The notes beneath the pieces are model-generated. The model worked only from the letters and a program-made list of their open reading frames with translations, was not told the DNA's origin and made no database searches. DNA of 40,092 nucleotides, from contig DAOUBX010000226.1 of NCBI GenBank assembly GCA_034432445.1, positions 1 through 40,092 of the forward strand. Direction: 5' to 3'. Each line of letters begins with the position of its first letter. Position 1 is the first letter of the stretch. Position numbers and translations under genes: made by a program. Origin of the DNA: JANWYQ01 sp034432445. Its GTDB lineage: Bacteria > Chloroflexota > Anaerolineae > JAAEKA01. This document shows positions 33,104-40,092 of this stretch, piece by piece.

Positions 33104-34516
33104 CTACTGGAACAGCGCGTTGACTTCGGCGTTGGCCGCGGGCAACACATCGGCGGCCTTGACCTGGCCCAACAAAATGCTCTGCATCACAGGCCCGACA
33201 ATGGCCACAATCTCCGACGCGTGGTCGGTGACCGGGAAGAGGAACGTGCCGTTGGGCTCCGTCGCCTGGTCGGTGAAGGCGGACACGTCCACGCCCTTGG
33301 CCTTGTAAGCCGCGATGGCCCGATCGACGCCGGACTGCTGCGCCGGGAAGACGACGCCGGCATCGCCGACGATGTTGGCGCACTCAGGCGAGGCCAGGAA
33401 CTTCACCCACTGCCAAGCCTCTTCAGGATGCTTGGTACCGACCCAGATCGAATCTGCCAGACCGTTGAACATGCTCTTGCGGCCTTCCGGCCCCTGGGGC
33501 AGGCGGGCAAAGCCGAAGGTGAAGGGCGCGTCCTTGATGAACGAGCCGATCATCCACGAACCCTGCGAGTGCAGCGCGCCCTTGCCGGCGTTGAAGGCCG
33601 CCGAGCCGCCCAGGCTGCTGACCAGTTCCAGCGGCATCATGTGACCTTTGGCCATCATGTCGGCAAACCACTGCATGGTGGCGATGACGCGCGGGTCGTC
33701 GTAGTTGTACTTGGTGCCCCAGATCTCGTTCACGTGCCGCCAGCCGGTAGTGGCGGCCAGCCAGCTCCACCCGGTTTGGCCATAGGTGTCGGCTGGCCCG
33801 TCGGGCACGAAGCCGTACTGCACGACCTTGGTCTTGTCGAAGGCCGGGTCGAGGCCGTTCTTGCCGTTTTCGTCCAGGGTCAGCTTGGCAATCAGTTGGG
33901 CGAAGGTGCCGCCGTCCTCAGGGTTCCAGGTGGCGCTGTTGAGCTCCTCCAGCGTGACGCCAGCTTTGTCCAGCATGTCCTGGTTGTAGACGATGGCGAT
34001 GGTGTCCCAGTCCTTGGGCAGACCATAGCGCTTGCCATCGCGGGTCCACAGGTCGGCCAGGCCGGTCAGGTAGATGCTGAGATCGACCTGGTCGCGGTCG
34101 ACGTAGGGCTGGATGTCCACTAGTTGCCCCTTGGAGGCGAACTCGGGATACTTGGCCAGGTGGTCGGTGAAGACGTCAGGTGCATTGCCGGCGATCATGC
34201 CGTTTTGCACGCCGCTCCAATAGTCGTCCCACCCCTTCTGGGTGATGTTGACCTTGATGGCAGGGTTGGCGGCCGTGAAAGCGTCGGCGCACTTTTGATA
34301 AGCAGGAAGCTGGGCCGAGTCCCACAGCCAGTACTCCAGCGTCACGGCTTCGCCGCTAGCCGCAGGAGCTTCGGCTGCGGGCGCCTCGGCCGCAGGAGCC
34401 TCGGCCGCGGGGGCCTCGGGAGCGGCGGTGGGCTCGGCTGCGCCGCCGCCGCAAGCGCCTAGCACGAGGCTGAACACGACGAGCAGACTAACAATCCACA
34501 GTATTCGACGGTACAT
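33104..34516 (-). CDS. Sugar ABC transporter substrate-binding lipoprotein
   Basis: 470 residues. Signal peptide with lipobox LGAC (Cys22), followed by a Pro-Ala-Glu-Ala repeat linker that holds the protein off the membrane. The mature part is a family 1 (MalE-like) binding protein: YNQDMLDKAGV, FNAGKGALHSQGSWMIG and PEEAWQWVKFLASPE are typical. In context it should capture alpha-galactosides for the two permeases. No ATPase gene is in the operon, so a shared MsmX/MalK-type ATPase must be used. AAGGAGG precedes the ATG. It is unusual that it follows, rather than precedes, the permease genes. Confidence 0.93.
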   Translation of the reverse strand: MYRRILWIVSLLVVFSLVLGACGGGAAEPTAAPEAPAAEAPAAEAPAAEAPAASGEAVTLEYWLWDSAQLPAYQKCADAFTAANPAIKVNITQKGWDDYWSGVQNGMIAGNAPDVFTDHLAKYPEFASKGQLVDIQPYVDRDQVDLSIYLTGLADLWTRDGKRYGLPKDWDTIAIVYNQDMLDKAGVTLEELNSATWNPEDGGTFAQLIAKLTLDENGKNGLDPAFDKTKVVQYGFVPDGPADTYGQTGWSWLAATTGWRHVNEIWGTKYNYDDPRVIATMQWFADMMAKGHMMPLELVSSLGGSAAFNAGKGALHSQGSWMIGSFIKDAPFTFGFARLPQGPEGRKSMFNGLADSIWVGTKHPEEAWQWVKFLASPECANIVGDAGVVFPAQQSGVDRAIAAYKAKGVDVSAFTDQATEPNGTFLFPVTDHASEIVAIVGPVMQSILLGQVKAADVLPAANAEVNALFQ

Positions 34517-34643
34517 GGTCTCTTGTCCTCCTTCAGGGACTGGGTTGATAGATCCACGGCGCTGCGTGGGTGACTGCGCAAGGTTAGCGATAGTCGGATG
34601 ATCCAGGGAAGGCTACCGCATGGACACCTCCGGTGTGGCGTTG

Positions 34644-34681
34644 TCAGAGTTGCCAACTTTTCGGAAAGTTGACAACTCTGA
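34644..34681. repeat. Palindrome after the second permease gene
   Basis: 38-bp near-perfect palindrome (TCAGAGTTG outer arms, centre TTTTCGGAAA), seven bases beyond the permease stop and before the binding-protein gene. Confidence 0.75.
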
Positions 34682-34687
34682 TACGCC

Positions 34688-35599
34688 CTATTTGAAGCCC
34701 GAGAACTGGATCGAATCCAGGATCTTGCGGCCTGCGAGCAGGAAGAGAACGAACGTCGGGATGATCGCCAGCGTGGTGGCGGCCATCAACCCCGTCCAGT
34801 CCGGCGCGCCCTGCGGCGTTTGCGAGCGGAAGACGCCCAACGCCACCGTCAACACCCGGACTTCGGGTTTGCTGGCGACGATCAAGGGCCACATGTAGTT
34901 GTTCCAGGAGGTGATGAAGGTGATCACGGCCAGCGTGGTGATCGCCGGAACGGTCATCGGCAGCACCACTTTGAAGAACACGGTGGGCACGTCGGCGCCG
35001 TCGATCAAGGCTGCTTCCTCCACCTCTCGGTTGACACCCAGGAAGAATTGGCGCAGGAAGAAGACGGCGAACGGCGTCATCAGAAAGACCGGCGCCACGA
35101 TCCCGGCAAAGGTGTCGAGCAACTTCAGATTGCGCACCAGGATGAAGTTGGGGATGGTCATGACGATGCCGGGGACCATCAGAGCTGCGATGTAGATGGC
35201 GAAGATCTGGTTGCGAAGGGGGAAGTTCAGACGGGCAAAGGCATAGGCCGCCATAGCGCAGAATGTCACCTGGCCGATGACTACCAGTGCCGAAACGATG
35301 ATCGAGTTGCGCAGGGCCAGGAAGAAATCGATCGACTGTCCCGTGCCGCCCAGCTTCACGGCCGTCTCGACATCCACCATGCCCAACACCCGCCTGAAGT
35401 TGATGAGCGTGGGCTCCACCGGCAGGAGCGAGCTGGTTTCCTTGTACAAGGCCGTGGGGAAGGTGAACGCTGTGCGCAACATCCAGTAAAAGGGAAACAG
35501 CGTGACAAACAACAGGAGGCCAAGGGCAATCCACGCTGCGAGCTTTCCCCACGGGAAGGGCTGACGGGGTCTGTGAACGGCGGCAGCTTGTGTGGTCAT
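34688..35599 (-). CDS. Sugar ABC transporter permease, MalG type
   Basis: 303 residues, six membrane segments. The cytoplasmic EAA loop is EEAALIDGADVPTVFFKVVL (about residues 195-215), which docks the ATPase. The C-terminus GRKILDSIQFSGFK is short and typical of MalG-like subunits. The ATG at 35599 has AAGGAG eight bases upstream; a GTG three codons earlier overlaps that site and is less likely. Forms the channel with the MalF-type subunit encoded just upstream (25-base gap). Confidence 0.93.
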   Translation of the reverse strand: MTTQAAAVHRPRQPFPWGKLAAWIALGLLLFVTLFPFYWMLRTAFTFPTALYKETSSLLPVEPTLINFRRVLGMVDVETAVKLGGTGQSIDFFLALRNSIIVSALVVIGQVTFCAMAAYAFARLNFPLRNQIFAIYIAALMVPGIVMTIPNFILVRNLKLLDTFAGIVAPVFLMTPFAVFFLRQFFLGVNREVEEAALIDGADVPTVFFKVVLPMTVPAITTLAVITFITSWNNYMWPLIVASKPEVRVLTVALGVFRSQTPQGAPDWTGLMAATTLAIIPTFVLFLLAGRKILDSIQFSGFK

Positions 35600-35624
35600 A
35601 GGAGTCACTCCTTGGGCGCCGACC

Positions 35625-36551
35625 CTAGATGTCGGACTCGCCGGCGCGCATCAGCCGCATCTGCACCATGCTGATGAAGATCAGGATCAAGAACAGCACC
35701 ATCGAGATGGCAGTGGCATAGCCCATGTTGAAGCGGCTGAACGCCTGCTCGTAGATGTAGTAGTTGAGCACCTTGGTCGCGTTCACCGGCCCGCCTTTGG
35801 TCGTGATGGCCACCGTGTCGAAGATTTGGAAGGAGCCGATCATCGAGGTGACCAGCACGAAGACCAGCACGGGCCGCAGCAGAGGGATCGTCACCCTCCA
35901 GAACATCTGCGACTCGGAGGCGCCGTCGATGGAAGCCGCCTCATACACCGAACCGGGAATTGCCTGCAGGCCGGCGAAGAGCAGCAGCGCCGTGTAGCCC
36001 ACGTACTGCCAGATGTTGATCAAGGCAATCGAAGGCATGGCGGTGCGAGGCAGGTTGAGGAAGGGCACGGTGCCGACGCCAATGGCGCGCAGGAACTCGT
36101 TGATGATGCCGATGTTCGGGTCCATCAGCCACAACCAAAGCAGGCCGACGACCACGCTCGGCATCAGCCAGGGCAGGATGATGATGGCCCGGATGATGAC
36201 CGACTGGGTCAAGCGGGACATCATCACGGCAATGATCATGGCCAACAGCGTCTGGAGCGGAATGTTGAGCAGGACGTAGTAGACCGTGACCTTGAGCGAG
36301 TTCCAAAAGGTGGGGTCTTTCAGGAGCCTGGCGTAGTTCTCCAGGCCCACGGACTGAGCGGGTGTGAGCAAGTCCCAGTCGGAGAAGCTGATAATCACGC
36401 CGCGCACGGCCGGAATGGCGTAGAAGACGGTAAAACCGATCAGACTGGGCAAGATGAACAGAAACCCGATGACCGTTTCCCGGGTTCTGAAGCGTCGTTT
36501 GCGCCCAGTCTCTGCTGCGAGCTTCGGTATGGCGGTGGTCTGCACGCTCAT
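35625..36551 (-). CDS. Sugar ABC transporter permease, MalF type
   Basis: 308 residues, six membrane segments. First helix FLFILPSLIGFTVFYAIP, EAA loop YEAASIDGASESQMFWRVTIP, and TKGGPVNATKVLNYYIYEQAF near the C-terminus are typical of MalF-like sugar permeases. The start codon overlaps the stop of the receiver gene (ATGA), so the two are translationally coupled. Confidence 0.93.
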   Translation of the reverse strand: MSVQTTAIPKLAAETGRKRRFRTRETVIGFLFILPSLIGFTVFYAIPAVRGVIISFSDWDLLTPAQSVGLENYARLLKDPTFWNSLKVTVYYVLLNIPLQTLLAMIIAVMMSRLTQSVIIRAIIILPWLMPSVVVGLLWLWLMDPNIGIINEFLRAIGVGTVPFLNLPRTAMPSIALINIWQYVGYTALLLFAGLQAIPGSVYEAASIDGASESQMFWRVTIPLLRPVLVFVLVTSMIGSFQIFDTVAITTKGGPVNATKVLNYYIYEQAFSRFNMGYATAISMVLFLILIFISMVQMRLMRAGESDI

Positions 36552-36934
36552 GCTTCTCTCCTCTCTGAACCGATAGGTAGAACTTGGCGCAGGGTAGCCA
36601 ACAGCGTGGATGGCAATACCGGCTTGACGAGATAAGCGGCGACACCCAAGCTGCGGCCGCGACGGCGCTCGTCCAGGGCGCTACACAGAATGACCCGAAT
36701 GGGAGGATGGGTTGGCATGGCTTGGATCGCCGAGATCAAGTTCCAGCCGGGGTCGTCGGAGGTATCCGGCTCGATGATGACAGCGTCGACCGGGTCGACT
36801 TGCAGCACTTCGAGGGCGTGCTGTGCATCTTCGGTCGCCACAACCTGGTAGTACCGGCCCAGCTCACGGCGATAGAGCTCTCGGGTCGCCTCATCTGGCT
36901 CGACGATCAAGATGGCCGGTCTGTCGCTGGTCAT
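36548..36934 (-). CDS. Atypical receiver-domain protein (Glu at phosphorylation site)
   Basis: 128 residues, a lone response-regulator receiver fold. AILIVEPDEATRE is strand 1 with acidic residues Glu12 and Asp14; VDAVIIEPD is strand 3, where Glu55 stands at the position of the phosphorylated Asp. The Ser in VILCSALDE and Lys in AYLVKPV complete the switch residues. Glu at this position often mimics phosphorylation, so the protein may be constitutively active or only a docking partner. There is no output domain. It is the first gene of the alpha-galactoside operon and overlaps the permease start. The ATG at 36934 is chosen; a longer GTG frame exists. Confidence 0.75.
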   Translation of the reverse strand: MTSDRPAILIVEPDEATRELYRRELGRYYQVVATEDAQHALEVLQVDPVDAVIIEPDTSDDPGWNLISAIQAMPTHPPIRVILCSALDERRRGRSLGVAAYLVKPVLPSTLLATLRQVLPIGSERREA

Positions 36935-37098
36935 GGAATCGACCTGAAAACACGCCAAGAAGGGCCGCTGCACACCTGCTCAGGCACCGGACATCTCTAG
37001 CCGGCTTGCGGGACGAATAGGTTTCGAAGATGCCTTCAGAGGTGCAGGCCCAAGCGCCCGACCCCAAAGGCGGACTGGGTGGTCACGTCGCTACCCGC

Positions 37099-37127
37099 AG
37101 TGTATGCGATTAGCCCCCCGTTTTCAA
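37099..37127 (-). promoter_or_regulatory. Promoter of the alpha-galactoside operon
   Basis: On the minus strand TTGAAA (37127-37122), 17-base spacer, TACACT (37104-37099). It lies 15 bases after the sensor gene stop and gives a leader of about 155 bases before the receiver gene. Both hexamers are off consensus, as expected for an activated promoter. Confidence 0.55.
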
Positions 37128-37141
37128 GTGCAAATGAGCGC

Positions 37142-39703
37142 TTAAGTTGGAATATTGGACACAATGGACTTCTCGCGCAGCGTCTTGCGAAAGGCGCGCG
37201 GGGAATGCCCCGTCTCCTTCAGAAAGACACGCGTGAAGTAGGCCGGATCATTGTACCCCACTCGGCCGGCAATCTGGGCGATGCTCAAGGAGGCATCCCT
37301 CAACAACTCCTTGGCGCGGGCGATGCGCAACCGGGTGAGATATTCCCAGGGTGTCAGCCCCAGTTCCCTGTGAAACACGCGGGTTAGGTAGCCCGCTGTC
37401 ACACCCAGGTGTTTCGCCACTCGTCCCCGGTCGAGATCGTCGGCATAGTGATCACAGAGGAAGGCCACTGCTTGCCGCGTCAAAGGACTCACGTGGGGAG
37501 GCAGGGTGTCGGGGTGGTCCGCGAACGAGGGCAAGACGACGGGCGGCGCCGTGACCAGGGCGTGGGCGGCGCGCTGCTCTGCGGTGAGCGAGGCCAGATA
37601 AACGTGGATGGTCGTGCCGAAGCCGGGCGTACTCTCCAAGGCGATGTGGCCGCCATGCAGTTGGACGAGCTCGTGGGTGATGCGCAACCCCAAGCCGATG
37701 CCTTGGTGCGACTGCCGGGGTCGTTCGGCCGTGCCGAACGCAGTAAAGATGCGCGCCTGCTGCTCAGGCTCAATGCCGCAGCCGGTGTCCTCCACCCACA
37801 GGTGCAAGCGGTCGCCTTCACCTTGGGCGCCCAGGGTGATGTGGCCCCTGGACGTGAACTTGGCCGCATTGCTTAGCAGATTCAGCAGGATCTGTCGCAG
37901 CCGCACAGGATCGGCGTAGACGTCCGGCAACCAGTCCGGCACTTGCAGCCGCCACTCCACTGCGTCGCCGGATCGGCTGCTGCTGGCCATGATCGCGAAC
38001 ACGTTGAGGACAAGCTCGCGCGGATTCAGCGGCTCGGGCAAGATGTCCAAACTGCCAGTCTCAGCCTGGGCCAGGTCGAGCAGGTCGTTGATCAGCCGTC
38101 CCAAGTGTTCGCTGCTCTGGTAGATGTGACCCAAGTCGGCGCGGAGCTCGGCCGGCAGCTCCACGCCGTAAGGGCTGGGGATCGCCAGCGCCGACTGGCT
38201 GTAGCCCTGGATGACGTTTAGCGGCGTGCGCAACTCGTGGCTGACGTTGGCCAGCAGGCGGCTCTTGAGTTGATTGGCGCGCTCGGCCTCGGCGCGTGCG
38301 GCCAGCGCCTCGCCGTAGAGCTGCGCGTTGCGCATGCTCACCCCCAGTTGGTCTGCCAGCGCCTGGAGCCCCAGCAAGTCCTCGTAGGTCTGGCCTGTCG
38401 GCCTGCGGCTGTGCAGGTCTAGCAGGCCCAGGAGCTCGCCGCCCAGCCGGATGGGCACAATGACGCGAGAACGCGTAGCTGGCCAGTAGGGATCAGGCGG
38501 AAAGCGCTGGCTGTGCTGCATGTCGGGCACGAAGGTCGGCCGGTTGCGCAGCAGGGTGTAACCCAACAAGCCCGCCTCTTGCAGCGGAATGCGAATCGGC
38601 TCATCCTGCTCGTCGTCCAGTCGATCCAGCACCAGCTCGTGGCGGTCGCCTGCCCACAGGAAGATCTGCACATGATCGTAGCCGTAATTGACCCGGATAA
38701 GCTCGGCAATGGCATGGCGCAGCTGTCGCTTGTCGAGAATCGCGCCCAAGCTGTGGCTGATGGCCAGGCTCGTCTCGAGTTGCGCCATGCGCTTGCGTTC
38801 TAGATCGCGATCGTTGTTTACCAGGCGATCAGGCACCTCTGCCATATCGATGAGCTTGTGCATGGCGACCTCTGTCGCGTTGTCGGCGGTCACCAGGCGC
38901 GGGCGGTAGCTGAAGTGCTTCGGCAAGGGGGCGCCTCGCGCCGCGCTGCAGGCCAAGTCGACGATCTGACGGCCGAACTCTGCCGAAGGCGTGTCGACGG
39001 TGGCCGCCATCGTCCCCTGGACGATCGCAGCTAAGGCTAGCGGGTCGCCGTTAATCCCTACGACTACTGCGTCCTCGCGCAGAAGGTCATGGGCCTGCAG
39101 GGCGTCCCGACCGGCCAGCGCTAGCGGATCCGATAGGCCAAACACAGCATCGAAACTCCCGCCCAGCGAAGGCAGCGCGTCCAAAACATACTCGTGCGCC
39201 CTCTGATACCCCCAGGGCGTCGGTATGTGCGTGACCTCGATCTGCGGATAACGCTGCACCGCTGCGTGCATTCCGGCCAGACGGCTATGCCCACGGTCGT
39301 TACCTTCCAGCAGACCGCCGACCACCAGCAAGCGCCCTTGCCCGTGTAGGCGCTGCGCCAGGAATTCCACAGCCGTGTGGGCCGCGTCGAACAAGCCCTG
39401 GGGAGATGTCAACCGCGGGTGCTGCCAGTCGGTCTCGGAGATCAGCACGATCGGAATATTCGCGTCCAGCACCGGCCGAAGCAGATGAAACGACGTGATG
39501 TTGGTGATCAGCGCGTGCAACTCCAGGTTCAAGATCTCCTCGATCTGTCGCATCTGCTCCTCGCCGGGCAGGGTCAAGGGATCGCTCAGCGGCACCAGGT
39601 CAGCGCCTAGCTGCCGGGCGCGCCGATGGATGGCCTCGCTTACCAAAACCCAAAAAGGCTCGCCGATCAAAAGGTGGTAGCCGATCCGCAGTGGTGTATG
39701 CAT
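37142..39703 (-). CDS. Soluble sugar sensor: binding-protein domain, GAF, histidine kinase, AraC
   Basis: 853 residues without a signal peptide or membrane segment. Residues 1-290 are a LacI-type periplasmic-binding-protein fold lacking the HTH (VFGLSDPLALAGRDAL, DAVVVGINGDPLAL). A GAF domain follows (~325-480). The kinase carries SHELRTPLN (His near 490), LLSNAAKF, EDTGCGIEPEQ and GIGLGLRI. The last 100 residues are an AraC/XylS DNA-binding domain (AKELLRDASLSIAQIAGRVG). There is no receiver between kinase and AraC, unlike Bacteroides hybrid sensors. Encoded just upstream of the operon, it probably senses an imported galactoside and activates its promoter. ATG at 39703 has no clear Shine-Dalgarno. 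Confidence 0.9.
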   Translation of the reverse strand: MHTPLRIGYHLLIGEPFWVLVSEAIHRRARQLGADLVPLSDPLTLPGEEQMRQIEEILNLELHALITNITSFHLLRPVLDANIPIVLISETDWQHPRLTSPQGLFDAAHTAVEFLAQRLHGQGRLLVVGGLLEGNDRGHSRLAGMHAAVQRYPQIEVTHIPTPWGYQRAHEYVLDALPSLGGSFDAVFGLSDPLALAGRDALQAHDLLREDAVVVGINGDPLALAAIVQGTMAATVDTPSAEFGRQIVDLACSAARGAPLPKHFSYRPRLVTADNATEVAMHKLIDMAEVPDRLVNNDRDLERKRMAQLETSLAISHSLGAILDKRQLRHAIAELIRVNYGYDHVQIFLWAGDRHELVLDRLDDEQDEPIRIPLQEAGLLGYTLLRNRPTFVPDMQHSQRFPPDPYWPATRSRVIVPIRLGGELLGLLDLHSRRPTGQTYEDLLGLQALADQLGVSMRNAQLYGEALAARAEAERANQLKSRLLANVSHELRTPLNVIQGYSQSALAIPSPYGVELPAELRADLGHIYQSSEHLGRLINDLLDLAQAETGSLDILPEPLNPRELVLNVFAIMASSSRSGDAVEWRLQVPDWLPDVYADPVRLRQILLNLLSNAAKFTSRGHITLGAQGEGDRLHLWVEDTGCGIEPEQQARIFTAFGTAERPRQSHQGIGLGLRITHELVQLHGGHIALESTPGFGTTIHVYLASLTAEQRAAHALVTAPPVVLPSFADHPDTLPPHVSPLTRQAVAFLCDHYADDLDRGRVAKHLGVTAGYLTRVFHRELGLTPWEYLTRLRIARAKELLRDASLSIAQIAGRVGYNDPAYFTRVFLKETGHSPRAFRKTLREKSIVSNIPT

Positions 39704-39742
39704 AATAATAGTTGTAGTAACCGATTGCTTTAAGGTGGAGCG

Positions 39743-39748
39743 ATTATA
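39743..39748 (-). promoter_or_regulatory. -10 element of the sensor gene
   Basis: Consensus TATAAT on the minus strand about 40 bases before the ATG at 39703. The region 17 bases upstream (TTTCCC) is a poor -35, so an activator may be needed or the element may be fortuitous. Confidence 0.45.
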
Positions 39749-39817
39749 ACACAGAGAATGAGCAAGGGAAAGGAAGTGCTGGGAAGGGTAGTGTATGGTT
39801 TTCGGTTGAAATTGCGA

Positions 39818-39878
39818 GCGAGGCGGAATCCAAGTAAGGTATAGTGCAAACCAAGGACCTGAAAGGAGACCGCCTCGC
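39818..39878. repeat. Inverted repeat before the transposase remnant
   Basis: GCGAGGCGG (39818-39826) and its complement CCGCCTCGC (39870-39878), the latter touching the ATG at 39879 just after an AAAGGAG site. A stem here would hide the ribosome site, a known way to keep transposase expression low. It could also be part of an IS end. Confidence 0.45.
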
Positions 39879-40092
39879 ATGGCAAGCGTACTACCAGAAC
39901 GACGATCTGTCAATGGACAAACTGCCCTCAACCAGATCTTTGAAGAGGCCTATCGTTTCGCCACACCGTCACCTACTACCACTTCGAGCAACTCTTTCCT
40001 GACTGGTCGCGTCACCATCTGCGCACCACCAGCCGCCTGGAACGCTTCAACCGCACTATTCGGTTCCGGTTGAAAGCCGCCAATGCCTTTCA
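39879..40092 (+). pseudogene. Transposase remnant, IS256-like C-terminal end, broken and cut by window
   Basis: The frame from the ATG at 39879 begins MASVLPERRS and includes FEEAYRF. The matching continuation, TYYHFEQLFPDW then HHLRTTSRLERFNRTIRF, lies in another frame from about 39962, so a frameshift separates them. HLRTTxxxERxNRxxR is the C-terminal signature of mutator/IS256-type transposases, which are near 400 residues. Only about 25 residues precede the C-terminal part, so most of the gene is missing. The sequence runs off the window, and the family call rests on the C-terminal motif only. Confidence 0.6.

Noticed and set aside
32899..33150. 84-residue N-terminal extension of MelA
   Set aside because: It reads through two hairpins of the intergenic region, and the NAD-binding fold begins exactly at the ATG at 32898.
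32702..34123. Plus-strand frame with an AAGGAGGAG site near 33036
   Set aside because: The frame is antisense to the binding-protein gene and melA. The ribosome-site-like sequence is on the wrong strand for every real gene nearby and is judged fortuitous.

Overview
The window is about 40 kb of high-GC bacterial DNA. It holds roughly 35 protein genes. I saw no rRNA, tRNA or CRISPR array. Cytoplasmic sugar sensors fused to histidine kinase and AraC domains, a long CCA-type enzyme with DHH and CBS domains, paired YIP1 membrane proteins and many short repeat arrays would fit a Chloroflexota genome of the Anaerolineae/Caldilineae type. That placement is inference from gene content; no marker gene in the window proves it.

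Left part (1-10.3 kb, mostly minus strand): a LOG-family protein on the plus strand faces a minus-strand run of slyD-like, sufE-like, DinB-like, 4Fe-4S ferredoxin and FmdB-like genes that ends at a good terminator. Next come a membrane-anchored protein of unknown function plus tsaD, a 62-residue Rossmann fragment, and a ferrous iron operon (43-residue leader ORF, feoA, feoB, feoC-like).

Middle (10.4-19.9 kb, mostly plus strand): a MOSC protein, two subunits of a xanthine dehydrogenase family molybdenum hydroxylase, an embedded HicB/HicA pair, YqeB, and a YqeC-MocA fusion. YqeB, YqeC and MocA are the accessory proteins of selenium-dependent molybdenum hydroxylases, so this looks like one enzyme with its maturation system. 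A minus-strand block (deoxynucleoside kinase, ArsR/DUF2087 regulator, small zinc-ribbon membrane protein) interrupts it. Two YIP1 proteins, an MTA/SAH nucleosidase-like protein and the DHH-CBS-nucleotidyltransferase follow.

Right part (25.4-39.7 kb, minus strand): a complete alpha-galactoside operon. Transcribed from about 37.09 kb, it encodes an atypical receiver protein, two ABC permeases, a sugar-binding lipoprotein, GH4 and GH36 alpha-galactosidases, and GalT, GalE and GalK. Together they would import melibiose- or raffinose-type sugars, release galactose and send it through the Leloir pathway. A soluble sensor (sugar-binding domain, GAF, histidine kinase, AraC) is encoded just upstream and probably controls it. 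A broken transposase lies at the right edge.

The most unusual feature is the repeats. Arrays of 7-, 8-, 9- or 10-bp units and near-perfect palindromes sit at almost every gene junction of the galactoside operon, often supplying the stop codon of the upstream gene. Related palindromes and arrays are inserted in frame inside galT, both hydroxylase subunits and probably tsaD.
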